A stretch of 64,000 nucleotides of DNA from Anas platyrhynchos (GCF_047663525.1 NC_092590.1:4360001-4424000), one strand, 5' to 3'. Shown: positions 1 to 10,645, counted from the first letter of the stretch. The notes: generated by a model not told the origin, from the letters alone. Program-made: numbers and translations.

Positions 1-639
1 GCTCAGGTTTGCATAAATCACCTATGAAAATGGGAAATTGCTCTCCAAATGCTGCGTGCCTCAACTTACATCACTCCCCTGACTGAAGTATTCAAGCAGT
101 AATAACTCAGATAAGCAAACACAAGCCGAGAATGAGGTCTTTTGACTGGATATTAAGAACACATTTGCTACTCGAGAAGATAGCTCTACGAGACACAGAC
201 TGCTGACAGCAGTCATCAATACTCTTTAGTATCACATAACAAGTCCCATATAATACGTGAATATCGAAGGGCTTACATTTTTTCACATATCCTTAAAAAA
301 AAATAAAAGAACAGCTTACGCAGAACAAAAACTCTGTCAGACAGATGCTTTTTCAAGTCCTTGGTGAAAGCAGTTTTCAGTTTCTATTGTACCTGCTACC
401 CTTAGCTCTGTGCTGCACTGCTTCAGCCAGTAGCTTACAGGACAGGAATTAATGCTTCACAATTCATTTTTAAGTTTATTTATAAACATCAAATATAGGG
501 TATTTAAAGTCTTGGAAGTCCGTACTTCAGTACAAAAGTTGGGTTAGAGCTTTAAATTACTTTACCTGTGATACTTTCAGCCAAAAATTCTTAAGATACC
601 TTGTACCTCACGCAATATTTCTGCGATTATTCCTATTAT
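1..639. other. Unassigned AT-rich flank left of the CpG island
   Basis: No coding region or repeat is recognisable. One minus-strand splice-donor match (CACAG|GTAAAG, intron side at about 566) could end a 5'-untranslated exon of a transcript starting in the CpG island and running left. That is inference from a single consensus match. Confidence 0.3.
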
Positions 640-1150
640 TCCTCAGCAACTGAGCAAACCAAGGGCAGGGCCCTGCCAGCCCCGCTCCCCTCGCACCCCA
701 GCCGCAGAAGCTGCAGCGGCAGCAACCGGCGCCCGGGGGCGACGCCGCCGCTCTTTTAATAAAGAAAAAGGCAAAAACTCACCCCGCCACGAGCTATCCC
801 CCAAGCAGCTCTCCAGCACAAAGCAGCGGCTCAGCCACCGCCGAGTTTTGTTCCGCCTCCCCGAGCTCCCCTGGGACAGGCCCCCGTTTCGGCACGGCGC
901 CGAGGCGGCACCAGCACCCCGGGGCACCCCGGCGCTCACCTTGCTCCCTCACGCCGCCACCCTACAGACGCTAGAGGGCAACAGCGCCGCGCAGAAGCAG
1001 CCAGGGGGAGACGAAACACCCGCCCGGCTATCCGACAGGCAGCGGGCGGCTTGGCCCGGGGAGCTCACCGGGGGAGAACGGGGAGCGACCGGGCAGCTCC
1101 ACTCCGCTCCGCTTTGCGCGACGCAGCCCCGAGCCCCTCAGCGCCGTTAC

Positions 1151-1173
1151 CTCAGGCCGCGCCCCGCCGCCAT
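1151..1173 (-). CDS. Candidate first coding exon, leftward gene
   Basis: On the minus strand an ATG in a good initiation context (GGCGGCATGG) opens a short frame reading MAAGRGL. It runs straight into a donor consensus (CTGAG|GTAACG) at 1149-1150. A short first coding exon inside a CpG island is a common vertebrate arrangement. The remaining exons would lie left of this window, so the product cannot be identified. GC-rich DNA makes chance ATG-plus-donor pairs fairly likely. Alternative donors nearby may belong to other 5' exons of the same gene. Confidence 0.3.
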
Positions 1174-1668
1174 GCCGCCGCCCCGGAGCCGCCGCGGCCG
1201 CCCGCCGCCCTCCTCCCCGCGGCGGGCCGGGAGCTGCCTGCTGCGGGAAGGCGCGGCGGTGCCGGCAGCCCGGGGGTGCGGGAGCCGCCCCTCGGCTCGC
1301 CTCGCCCCCTGGAGGAGGGGCCGGGCTTGGGAGGTGCCGCCGCCGCCGCCTCCGAGGGGTCCCGGCCGGCGGCCCCGGGAGCCGAGGTGGGGTGAGAGTG
1401 CCGAGCGAGGCGTTTGCAGCCCGGAGCCGCTTCTCCATTTCATTTTGACGCCCCCAGCCCCGTCAAGTAGGGGTCGGGGGCTGCCCGCTTCGCCCCGGCG
1501 GGGTGTCAGCTCCCCTGGTGCCGCCGGGGAGCCGCCGGGCCCCGGCCTGAACTGCATTGGCCGGCTGCCAGCCATCGCAGGTGGGAACCGAAATTAATAA
1601 ATGCCACAAGTGCCTTCCTGATCCGAGTAATTTACCTCGCAACTGCACGGTGCCCGCTAGCTCACCTC

Positions 1669-1693
1669 ATGGCTGCGGATCCGGCGTGCTGCG
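1669..1693 (+). CDS. Candidate exon 1 of unrecognised small gene
   Basis: At the right edge of the CpG island an ATG (context CTCATGG, weak at -3) opens the frame MAADPACC and meets a donor CTGCG|GTAAGG after 25 bases, leaving phase 1. It is the first link in a phase-compatible chain with 3741-3774, 3925-3946, 4139-4337, 4497-4542 and 5594 onward. The link is inferred from phase and location only. The true start could lie elsewhere in the island. Confidence 0.2.
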
Positions 1694-1710
1694 GTAAGGC
1701 GGGCACCGGC

Positions 1711-3229
1711 GGCTGTCTGCCCGAGCCCTCCTGCTCCTGGCTCGCTCCTGACAGAAAATGAACGGAGGAGAGCCGACGTCCTCTGAAGGATTTTTTCTCC
1801 ATCCTTTTCCAAACATCGGCAGAATTTACAGTTCTTGATTCAGAAACGTCGTGATTAACTGCTTTCTCCTGTTTCATTTCCCCCTCCCTCCTTTCTATTT
1901 CCATAACTGACTGAAGGAACCCTGCACGTTCTGGTGACTTCTAAGCTTCAAAAGTTTGCAAAGCCAGAGTTCCAACTAAAGTTTCCATTATATTGAAAGC
2001 ACATAAAAATTTAATGGAGATGATCTAATCCCTTATTGCTCTTGCTTTAAAAAGCAGCATAAGGTCGCAGGCCCCTATGTGCAGAGGAATTGTCAACACG
2101 AGGGCTTGCTCTGCATGAGGTTATTAATCTGCAGGACTGTCCATCCCAAATGCTGTCGCCCTCATGATATGCCACACAAAGGGATTTTCTGCCACACTAA
2201 GATTCTCTGCAGCATGGATATCCTGATACAGTCTTGCTTTGGGGCCTCTCTATTATGAGGGCTTTTTCCTATGATGTACTATGAGGTACAAGGTGGAAGG
2301 CATCCAGAAGTGACTGAAATTCTTGGATGTGAGTTCAAACTCACAAATGCGCACCATCTCCCTCCCGCCATTCTTTCTGAGTAGCTGGCGCTGTGTTTAA
2401 GTAACGACTGGCCAATGTGGATGGAAGAGTGTTACACAGCGCTTGTCCTCATAAGCACCTGGATGCTCACAGAGATGTGCTAGACATCTTACAGCTGAGG
2501 GCTTCAGCACTGCGAGTCAGCAGCTGCAGTACTGAGCAGTTTTGGCAGGAATATTAACAGCTTTGATCTTTCTTGGTGCTACTTTCAGTTTTTTGCTCTT
2601 GAGCTGTCATTGCAGTGTGAACTGGGCATGACACTTAGCCATTCTTTCAGCAATACATCTTTAATATAATGTTCAGTATGCTCCTGGCCAAAATTTCTTC
2701 CTGGCTCCAAGTCCCTCACAAAGCAAGCTGTAGCAATGTGTTGTTGCATTATCACAGAGTGCTACCACAAATAGCATCATCGTGGCTGTGTGTAAGGATC
2801 CGAGGTCACATCTGATGTGCATCACTCAAGAACTAAATGGTGCACACTGGTCAGTGAGCAGTTAATTCAGGCAAGGAGATAGGTGGGAAGAAAATTGGTG
2901 GACTACTAACTGCATGCAAAACAAAAGTGTTTTCAGACAACTGCTAGTCTGTGCTGAGTGGCTGCACCATGAACTAAGGCAACATCTGTGCTGCTGTTGT
3001 CACACAAGACAGAGACCGAATCCTGTCTCACAGATGTACATACTCACTTGTGTCCATATATTCAGCATGGAACAGATACTGAAGCAAACTGTCTTCTGTT
3101 CCAAACCTGGAAGCATTTGCCAAGAGAAATACTTAGCTCATTTCAGATTGTTGCTGCAAACTAACTGAATTCCAGACAAAGCACTCCAGACACTAGGATC
3201 TAGGCTAACAGTACAGATCACCAAATGGC
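1711..3229. other. Intron or spacer, nothing recognised
   Basis: The sequence is of intermediate composition and has no repeat or coding frame I can support. If the chain of exons starting at 1669 is real, this is the large first intron. Several acceptor-like and donor-like sites occur (for example near 2789), but none gives an open exon in the required phase. Confidence 0.4.
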
Positions 3230-3395
3230 TGCAACCAGCTCAGAAACTGTCTGGTCCAACCCTTGGCACAAGCAGGGTCACCACAGCAGGCTTCCTAGGA
3301 GGCTTTTGAAGATTTTCAGGGATGAAGACTCCACAACCTCTCTGCGCAGCCTGTGCCAGCCCACTTCTCTCAGCCTGCTGAGGTCCCTCCACACA
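3230..3395 (-). mobile_element. Old CR1 LINE 3' fragment
   Basis: The stretch keeps the usual CR1 3'-region wording on the minus strand: ctggtccaacccttggcaca, then the agcagggtcaccacagcagg segment, then ttcagggatgaagactccac. It lacks the octamer tail, and its right end jumps to sequence normally found elsewhere in the element, so it is truncated and internally deleted. An ORF crossing it has no meaning as a gene. It would sit in the first intron of the candidate plus-strand gene. Confidence 0.8.
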
Positions 3396-3740
3396 CATAC
3401 CACATGCGTTCAAATATGAATTCCCTTACTTCCCATTAATGGGTGCCTTCAGTGTATGTGAACACAGGTCATTTCAGCATGAATTAACTAAACTTGGGGA
3501 AAATAAAATGCTTTGTACACACAAGCCTTCAGTCACCTATTGAAATATGTAAATTAAGAACTGAAATGCCTTTCAGTATCTGGCCTTTAATCCTTAGTTA
3601 GAATATCTGTCCTGTTTCTGATAAAATGGCCATTTTCAAGCTAATTACTTTGAAAATCATACCTTAATGAATTCCTATCTATATAAATCACATCATGTTC
3701 TGACAGCACTGCTGACTACTTATGTCTTACATACACATAG

Positions 3741-3774
3741 ATATGTGTGCACACTTACGCAGACATGGAAGTTG
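3741..3774 (+). CDS. Candidate microexon (34 nt) of unrecognised gene
   Basis: The acceptor is cttacatacacatag and the donor is GTTG|GTAATT. Entering in phase 1 from the 1669-1693 exon, it reads D-MCAHLRRHGS and leaves in phase 2, exactly what the next candidate exon (3925-3946) needs. The acceptor has a mediocre pyrimidine tract and the donor lacks AG before GT, so this is the weakest link in the chain. The Cys and His content with the neighbouring CC is noted, but no known domain is claimed. Confidence 0.15.
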
Positions 3775-3813
3775 GTAATTCCAATTAAGCTCTTTTTCAT
3801 TGAACATTATAGT

Positions 3814-3830
3814 AAAAAAAAAAAAAAAAA
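3814..3830 (+). repeat. A17 homopolymer
   Basis: Seventeen consecutive A residues lie between two candidate exons. No retrocopy body is recognisable upstream, so this is treated as simple sequence rather than a poly(A) tail. Confidence 0.9.
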
Positions 3831-3924
3831 GTGTTTGAGAACCTCCAGCAACAGTTCCATCTGGGTTTAGCTTGGCTTTTTAGTTATCCCCTATCTGGAA
3901 CATTTTAAACCTGTTTTCTTGCAG

Positions 3925-3946
3925 CAAAGAAAGACTTAAAAAAGAG
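3925..3946 (+). CDS. Candidate microexon (22 nt) of unrecognised gene
   Basis: The acceptor is strong (cctgttttcttgcag) and the donor is GAG|GTGACC. In the phase set by 3741-3774 it encodes the tail of a Cys codon and KERLKKE, a charged, helix-prone run. It leaves in phase 0, which matches the open frame of 4139-4337. The flanking introns would be 150 and 192 bases. Exons this short are uncommon, but the splice signals are better than average. Confidence 0.25.
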
Positions 3947-4138
3947 GTGACCTACCTTCCTTGTTGATATCCTCAGCTTTTTGCCTTACTGCTGGCCTCT
4001 GCACATGCATGATCTCTTCCACAGTCATATTTTTGTTCAAATTTAAATCTTCCCACAGTGCTTCCTCCTTCCATATAATCAGCAATCTTTCTCAAATGTA
4101 CTGAGTCCTATCTTGTCTGGTGGTCTTCTCTCTTTCAG

Positions 4139-4337
4139 GCTCTCACTCTGAGAAATGGTTCTGATCATTGGATGTCTGTTAAGTCTGCAAATGATCTCTT
4201 GGTCCTTCAAAGTCCTCCTGAAATCAGTGGAAAATTTAGGTATTTTTGTTATGATTGTCATTACTACAACTCCCTCCACAAATTTCTATTTCCAAGATAC
4301 ACAGATCGATTACTTCGGGCATCATTCCATAAACCAG
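4139..4337 (+). CDS. Candidate main exon of unrecognised gene
   Basis: This is a 199-base segment bounded by a strong acceptor (gtggtcttctctctttcag) and a good donor (CCAG|GTAAAG). It is open in phase 0 for 66 codons, starting ALTLRNGSDHW and ending LLRASFHKP. The frame is rich in aromatic and basic residues (YFCYDCHYYN, FLFPRYTDR), which looks protein-like rather than repeat-derived, and no repeat family matches it. The next exon continues in the correct phase after a 159-base intron. A second frame is also open across much of it, which weakens the argument. I do not recognise the protein and assign no function. Confidence 0.45.
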
Positions 4338-4496
4338 GTAAAGGTAACTGGTTGTGGAGTTACACATAAAAACAACAGTTTTCATTTAGTAAAGAAATAC
4401 TTTTTCTAGTCTTGCCATTTCAAAGATTGGGTACATACATTTTTTAGCCAAACACTAATTATTGTTTGTATTATTTTTGTTTACATTTTCTTGCAG

Positions 4497-4542
4497 GGAG
4501 CCATTACAGTGACCTACATATTAGACAACAAAGACAACCTAG
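4497..4542 (+). CDS. Candidate exon (46 nt) of unrecognised gene
   Basis: The acceptor is very good (gtttacattttcttgcag) and the donor is CCTAG|GTAATT. Entering in phase 1 it reads G-SHYSDLHIRQQRQP and leaves in phase 2. The phase fits both neighbours (4139-4337 and 5594 onward). The basic, Gln-rich end suggests the start of a helical C-terminal tail. Confidence 0.4.
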
Positions 4543-5070
4543 GTAATTGCCTGTTATTAGTAATTGTATGGTTGCTTTTTTAAGCTATTATAAATTCTAC
4601 TAGCCAAAATTTAAAGTTATTCTAGATTCATAATGCTCTCAGATTAATCAGAAACTAGATTTAAAATCCAATAAATACTCAATCTCAACAATACCTAGAG
4701 TTCTTTAAACCTCTAAGTAAATGCAAATATTAACTAATGATTCCTAACAGGGTAGTTTTGTCATGAGTGTTGATATCAAAATTGCTGTATGCATACTTGA
4801 AATAGAAGATTAGTCCATGAAATTGCCTAAGACCGGGCAGTGGCTCATCAACATGATTGGATTATGATTGGAAGTCAGCAGTTTTTGACTCAGGGCTGAG
4901 TTCAGAGCACTACGTTCTATCACACTGTATTATAACTGATGTTGTCTGAGGCCAGAGAATGCTTTTCCATGTCAAAATGCAAAGACCTAATTTCTCCTCT
5001 TGGTTAAACTGAAATACTTGTTTACAAGTTGCATCCATATAATGACAAGAAAAATGTGACCTTTTCCACC

Positions 5071-5175
5071 CTTAATGATTCTATGATAAGCGGTCAAATG
5101 TAATTGACTAAGAGGCTATCTCAGAGGAAAAAAAATTATACAAGACAATAATCATAGAATCATAGAATCATTAAG
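5071..5175. repeat. 16-bp perfect inverted repeat of CR1-tail sequence
   Basis: The 16 bases at 5071-5086 (cttaatgattctatga) are the exact reverse complement of 5160-5175, with 73 bases between. Both arms resemble CR1 octamer tails in opposite orientation. The right arm begins the CR1 fragment described at 5154-5245. The left arm has no CR1 body I can see. Confidence 0.85.
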
Positions 5176-5245
5176 CTTGGAAAAAGACCTCCAAGATCAT
5201 CTGGTCCAACTGTTCCCCTACCACCTGTATTTTCCAATGCCCTTC
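5154..5245 (-). mobile_element. Short CR1 LINE 3' fragment
   Basis: This is a minus-strand CR1 3' end. It has two copies of the tail unit (atagaatc), then aagcttggaaaaagacctcc and atcatctggtccaactgttc, all standard CR1 terminal wording. It is 5'-truncated after about 90 bases, as most CR1 copies are. It lies between exon candidates at 4497-4542 and 5594 onward, so it would be intronic. Confidence 0.85.
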
Positions 5246-5593
5246 ATTTCTGAAGTGATTAAAGATTATTCAGTAGCAAATAACATGGGAAACCAGCCAT
5301 GCTTATGCAATTTCTCTAAAACATCACAGCTTCGAGATAGAAAATACATCTATCATTTCTCTGCAGTAGTTTCTATTTGATTTTCAAGACCTTGCCCTGA
5401 AGAACCTAGTATTTGCATGCATTGTAATAATATCTTTTAAACAGTTGAAGGCAAGCTGCTAATTACACGCTGTTGGTGATGACTGCTTGGCAGTGGAAAA
5501 GCATTTCTATCTCTGGGCTTAGAATAAACCATTGTTATAAATATGTTTTGTTCCTTTTTAATCAGGGTACTGAAACAATTGTCTTTTTTGTAG

Positions 5594-5693
5594 AATGATA
5601 AAACAGCAAGCTTTGGAATTCAAGAAGCTGAAGAAATCATTAGGTATTTCTGTTCTGAGATACTGCTCAAGTCACATGCCACATAAAGTGTAA
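5594..5693 (+). CDS. Candidate 3' exon of unrecognised gene
   Basis: The acceptor is caattgtcttttttgtag. Entering in phase 2 the frame reads MIKQQALEFKKLKKSLG, a basic helix-like run continuing the QQRQPR end of the previous exon. There are two possible fates. A donor after 5643 (TTAG|GTATTT) would splice to about 6053, giving a short tail GYVIK then TAA at 6067-6069 with an overlapping AATAAA. Alternatively, read-through reaches TAA at 5691-5693 after ISVLRYCSSHMPHKV. I cannot choose between them. The assembled product would be about 140-155 residues. Confidence 0.35.
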
Positions 5694-6052
5694 GACAGAT
5701 TCATTAATGAGGAGCACTAAGTATTTTCTGGTGAAATACTCCAGGAAATTTGCTTATGAAAAGAGAGGAAAGACTTCCTTCCATTATTTCAGATTCATAA
5801 GTTTCAAGTTAAAAATATTAAAAAATATCAGCGCAGATTCAAATGTATTAATGTAAGTTAGCTGTTTTGAATATATGTCAATTTGATTGAAAGCTGCTTA
5901 GTAGTATCAAAATTGGATAGAAGAAATAGATAATGGCGATGGAAAAGAATTAAAGAGAAACCAAGCTGTTATAAGCACAATCAGCACTCTAAAGTATCTT
6001 TGTCTTTTTAAAGCAATATGTAATTAAAGCTTCTGTTAATAATTGATTTTAG

Positions 6053-6069
6053 GATATGTAATAAAATAA
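6053..6069 (+). CDS. Possible alternative terminal exon
   Basis: The acceptor gattgattttag-like sequence (tttctg-poor tract) is followed in phase 1 by GYVIK and TAA. An AATAAA at 6060-6065 overlaps the stop region and could serve as a polyadenylation signal. This is offered only as an alternative to the stop at 5691-5693. The short length makes chance agreement easy. Confidence 0.12.
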
Positions 6070-8455
6070 GACATATTCTGGGCTCAGAAGAACTTGCTTT
6101 ATTACCCTACAAACAACTCCCAACTGTAAAGAAAGAAAAGTCCACAAAAAATCTTTTAATTTGCAAAGCAGAAAAAGAACTAAATTGATACACCCAGCTC
6201 TTCAGTCCAGCAATAACCCAAACTCTTTCAAAAGCAGAATGTCAGCTGGAAAAATCATCATAATTTCAGCTTTGATTTCCCTCAGCAAATGTAACTTTGA
6301 GACCAAGGTTAATTTAGCTTTTTTTTTTTTTTTTTTTTTTTTTTAAGAACAGAAACATCTTCAGCACTGCCTTCAACTTCCACGTGACCTTCAGATTCTT
6401 CTATATAAATTAATTCCTTTTGCCTTCTGCGTTCCTTGAACATGCAGCACCTAAAACACAGCCTAGTTTCCCTGTGCCCTTGGAGGCAGCAAACAAAGAG
6501 CAATAAACAGAGGAGTTTGCACGGGAATTGGAGGTTATTGAGAATGCAAGGCAACGCATTGCAAGATCAATGACATGAATGTCTGCTATAAACTGGGAGC
6601 TCATCAATTGGAAATCACTGAGGTGAGAAAGGACATGGGTACTAGTCAAAGTCAGAGAATGTCTATCAACTGCCAAAGTGATGTGTCTGTGAAAAATAAG
6701 AAAATACCACAGAATTGCCTGCAGAGGAAAAGAGATGGAAATGTTGAAAGTGTTGATGCTATTGCATGAGGCTGCAATAAGTCCTCATCTGGAATGCTGT
6801 TTAAAGTTCAGAAAAAGTAATTCAAAGTGGGAGAGATGGAGAGAAGAGCTGCTACCATGAGCAGAGGAACATGCCCTGTCTTATGACAAGCAAGGTGAAG
6901 GCTGAGATGTAGATGCTTGCTGCATGTGAGGGGAAGGGATAAACAAAGAAGTGTAACTAACCATTCTTGAAGATGAAAGAGACTTTTGGCATAGAAATAA
7001 TTGCCTAACATCTATGCATATAGTTAGGGTGGAAATTAGAAGAAAGTTTTAAATCATCAGAATGAAGGAAACCGATTCTATGAAAAGCGAGGGCAAAAAG
7101 TGTAGCTAACTTTAAGATGGAGCTTGAGAGACTACAGGACATTATTAATAAGAGTGGTAAATTGGACTTGATGACTTAAGAGGATCTTATCAATCAATAA
7201 CCCTATATTTTTTATTATGCTGGCATCAACATCAACAACATTGACAATAAATCCGTATCTTTGACATGTGGAGTTACTATCAGCTGACACAGCTGAGGTA
7301 TTTTCTTTGGCACATTGATTGTTTCAAGATGTCTGTAGGCACTAGTAAAGAAAAGCACCTGCATTCTGTTCACGTGAATATGAACATCACCTTCCTAGTC
7401 ATAATTTTTTAATGAAAGCTTACATTCTGGAGCACAAGATGTTAGCCTCCAGGGAAACATATTAGGTTGTCACCTGTCCCAGAAGTCAACAGTTAGAAAA
7501 AAGAAAAGAAAGAGAAAAACTGAATTTTTGGAACAAAAGTGAATGTTTTCCTCCTTTCAGTTCTTGCAAAATATGAAATGGACTAAAATATCAGATATGC
7601 TGGTAGGACTTCTATTTTTGTCACATTTTGATTTAATCATCATGAATTACACTAATAGCTTGACCATTTGTAATCATGCACCATGCACATCTTAATCACT
7701 CAGTTCATCAAATAAGGATAAGAATATATAATATACTATATAAGGATATATAATATCCTATAATAAGGATAATAATAAAGATAGCACATATCATCCAGAG
7801 TATTATCCTATATTGTAATATGTGATACCACATGAATACCATATGGGAGAGGGATTTAGAAAAGGTTACAGGCTAATAAGAGCATTTTATTCCCCTCAGA
7901 AAACTCAAGAGAAACAGTTCTTTGCAAAGATCCAGAGACCATAATTACATGCAAAAAGTTAAGTTACCTTAAATGTAAATGCTAACCTGGAAACACTGAA
8001 GATTAAAATTAAAAGCTGAAATTTCCCATTGTTATTAGTGCTGCACTGCATTAGGTGTTGTGCAAATACATGAAAAAGGTGGTGCTAGTCACAATGAGTT
8101 TAATTCTACCTTTCAGTCCGTGTTTTTCTAGAGAAGAAATTGTAGCAGGTTTAAGCTAGCAGCTGGTGGTCATATAATAGCACTGAATTATAAAGCTTTA
8201 AAATACCATGAATGTTGTATGTAATTCCCTATGAACTTCTCTAGGGGCTTTGCCTAGAAAATGATTCTTCAGTATAGCCCCAAATGTCAGATTTACCATT
8301 TAATTCTATTTACCTTAATGTGCCACACCCCATGGGCATCCTGCCTTGTTTTAGATTATAAACTCCACTGGATGTAGATGCAGAAAGAGCTACAAGAAGG
8401 AAGCTGACACATAAAATCCAGATATGGCTCATTGCCCATTATTTGCCCATGAAGT
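6070..8455. other. AT-rich spacer
   Basis: No gene is recognised. A T26 run lies at 6319-6344. Around 7700-7830 the sequence becomes strongly AT-rich, with repeated aaggata/tatcc motifs that can form weak hairpins. Short ORFs here are not supported by composition or similarity. Confidence 0.5.
6319..6344 (+). repeat. T26 homopolymer
   Basis: Twenty-six consecutive T residues. On the minus strand this would be a poly(A), but no retrocopy body is recognisable on that side. Confidence 0.9.
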
Positions 8456-9525
8456 TATATTGGGTTTATGTGGCAAGGTTTTGGTAGCAGAGGCGCTGCA
8501 GAAGTGGCCTCTGTGAGCAGAGCCCAGCAGCTGCCCCATGTCAGAGCAGAGCCAGCTCCAGCCGGATCTAAAAGGGACCTGCTGCTGACCAGAACTGAGC
8601 CAGTGTGTAATGCTGGAAGGGCCTCTGGGAGAGCAGACTGAAGAAAGGGAAAAAAAATTGCTGTGCAACAGCAGCTGGGAGAAAGGAGTGAGAACCAGGC
8701 CTGCAGCCCCCCAGGTCAGTGTAGAAGGGCAGGAGGTGCTCCATGCTCACAGCAGCAGTTCCCCTGCGGCCTGTGGAGAGGCCCCTGGTGGAGCAGGTTG
8801 TCCCCCTGCAGCCCATGGGTCCCACATGGAGCAGATCTCCATGCTGCAGCCCCCCCATGGGTGGAGGAGCCCCCGGTGGAGCAGGTGGATGTGGCCTGGA
8901 GGAGGCTGCAGCCCATGGAGAGCCCCCGCGGGAGCATGGCCCTGGGCCAGAGCTGCAGCCTGTGGAGAGGAGCCCACGCAGGGGATCTGGGGGGAGCTGC
9001 TGCCCACCCATGGGGGACCTGTGCTGGAGCAGTTTGCTCCTGGGGGTGGACCCCATGGGACGGAGCCGTGTGGGAGCAGTTCCTGAAGAGCTGCTGCCTG
9101 TGGGCAGCCCCCGTAGGCTCGGTTTGGGAAGGATGGCATCCAGTGGGAGGGACCCCACGGGGAGCAGGGGCAAAGAGGGACTGTGAGGGAGTGGCGGAGA
9201 TGAAGCATCAGAGACTGACCAAAGCCCCCATTCCCTGTTCCCCTGAGCTGCTCTGGGGGAGGAGGTAGAGGAAGGTGGGTGGGGGGAAGGCATTGTTATG
9301 TTGCGTTCAGTTCCTTAGTGTTCTAGTCTGCTAGTGATAGGCGGTTACATTAATCTCCCTATGCTGAGCCTATTTTGCCTGTGACAGTAATTGGTGAGTG
9401 ATTTCCCTGTCCTTCTCTCAACCTTTGAGCCTTTTTTCGTTATATTTTCTCCCCATTTCTTTGAGGAGAGCGAGTGAGAGAGAGGTGTGGAGAGCTTAGT
9501 TAGCCATCGGCATGACACCACCACA
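8456..9525 (+). mobile_element. Solo ERV LTR, family A copy 1 (1,070 bp)
   Basis: The element is flanked by a perfect 5-bp duplication, gaagt at 8451-8455 and 9526-9530, and ends in accaccaca. It is clearly homologous to 47457-48507 in the same orientation: both share gtggcaaggttttggtagca near the start and a near-identical 3' segment (gttttgcc...tctcaacctttgagcc...ctccccatt). A 5-bp duplication is typical of class III (ERVL-type) elements and of some others. The 5' terminal TG has mutated to TA. No internal retroviral gene follows, so it is a solo LTR from recombination. The AATAAA signal seen in copy 2 is missing here. GC-rich internal tandem wording (gtggagcagg, cagcccatgg) creates long meaningless ORFs on both strands. 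Confidence 0.93.
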
Positions 9526-9530
9526 GAAGT

Positions 9531-10645
9531 GTAACACACTTTACGTTACATACACTAACAGCAAGCAATACTACTAACAGTCTTCAATTCAGCAGGGGGA
9601 GCACAACCGGTATCTCTGTTGCATGACAACACTACGGTGGTTCTGTAATACTATTCTGTATTCTCCAACATGATTTGTTTTTTAAAGTCTTGGTCTTAAA
9701 AACCAATCAAGCATACACTGAATGGCACCCATAGAAGTGGGCTCTGCAGGACTTCAGATTACGAGGACTGGACTCAGCTACTGAGTCAGCCCCTTCCCTC
9801 TTCCCTCATGATGCCTCAGGCTTACATGCCTGATTTGTGGCACTGACATGAGAGTACAAATAATTCTGGTACACCAGGAAGGAACTTATGGGTTGGGTCA
9901 GGGGGCTAATGTCTCTTCTCATGGCTGTAGAGGGCTGAAGCACATTCAGGGTGGCATGCTGCATTGCTGCATCCCCTGCTTCTGGACTTAAATGAAAGCT
10001 GGGTTTTGGTGATGGCTGCTGTGGGGCTGGTTTGCTCTGCAGGACCTACCAGCATAGGAGGCTGGAAAGGGCTGCGAGTACATGGAAGACAGTCACTATC
10101 AACTAAAGAACGAATTCAAACAAAAATAACAAGCTACTTACAAATCTTGTACTTCCTCAAGTATTCTCCCACTGCAGTGAAAGCCCTGATTAATTCTCAA
10201 AGCCTCTTCTTTTCGAGAGGCACTTCAGAAGGGCTAGATTACCAAAGCCAGGCGGGCCTGCAATGTGATCACAAGGAGCAAATGCAATTCTCTGTATGCT
10301 AGGCAGTGCCATTTGCTACTGGTGTGAGTAGGGCAGAGCTCAGATACGAACTGAATGTGAGGTAGCCACGGTGTTCTCATACCAGTGAAGGGGACATCAG
10401 CAAAGCAGCTACATCCTCATCTCTCAGAATCTCCCTGCCTCTTTGGGGAATTGTCCCTTCTCCCTTGGTTTCCTTTTCTACCAGCACACTGTCCCCCTGG
10501 CCTGAAGCTAAGTTTCCTCTTCAAAAGGGCTGCAAATAGGTAAGGATCTTAGATAGTAAGGGAAAGAATTCAGTTTTTCCCCTTTTCTTTCCTTTCCCTT
10601 TCTTTTCCTGCTTCCTTTCTAGGTTTTCCTCATTTTTCCTCTTTT
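9531..10645. other. Spacer, nothing recognised
   Basis: Mixed-composition sequence. A 112-codon plus-strand frame (9964-10302) has no recognisable domain and no convincing splice or start context. Pyrimidine-rich sequence from about 10573 leads into the CCCTT array. Confidence 0.4.

Larger units (their letters stand above)
640..1710. promoter_or_regulatory. CpG island, probable (bidirectional) promoter
   Basis: About 1 kb of very GC-rich, CpG-dense sequence stands out sharply from AT-rich flanks and includes short GCC/CCG runs. CpG islands of this size usually mark vertebrate promoters and first exons. Splice-donor consensus sites occur in both directions. On the minus strand they lie near 784 (GGG|GTGAGT), 938 (AG|GTGAGC), 1067, 1150 (AG|GTAACG) and 1670. 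On the plus strand they lie near 1578 (CAG|GTGGGA) and 1694 (CG|GTAAGG). This fits a bidirectional promoter or several alternative first exons. The long ORFs crossing the island on both strands are rich in Pro, Arg, Gly and Ala and are expected from GC-rich DNA, so I do not call them genes. No TATA box is evident, as is usual for such islands. Confidence 0.85.

Noticed and set aside
848..1597. Long frames on both strands across the CpG island (up to 249 codons)
   Set aside because: GC-rich DNA has few stops. The residues are mostly Pro, Arg, Gly and Ala, with no domain, and frames overlap on both strands.
8610..9268. Several 150-250 codon frames on both strands
   Set aside because: They lie wholly inside a solo LTR and arise from stop-poor GC-rich tandem wording. 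Six overlapping frames cannot all be genes.
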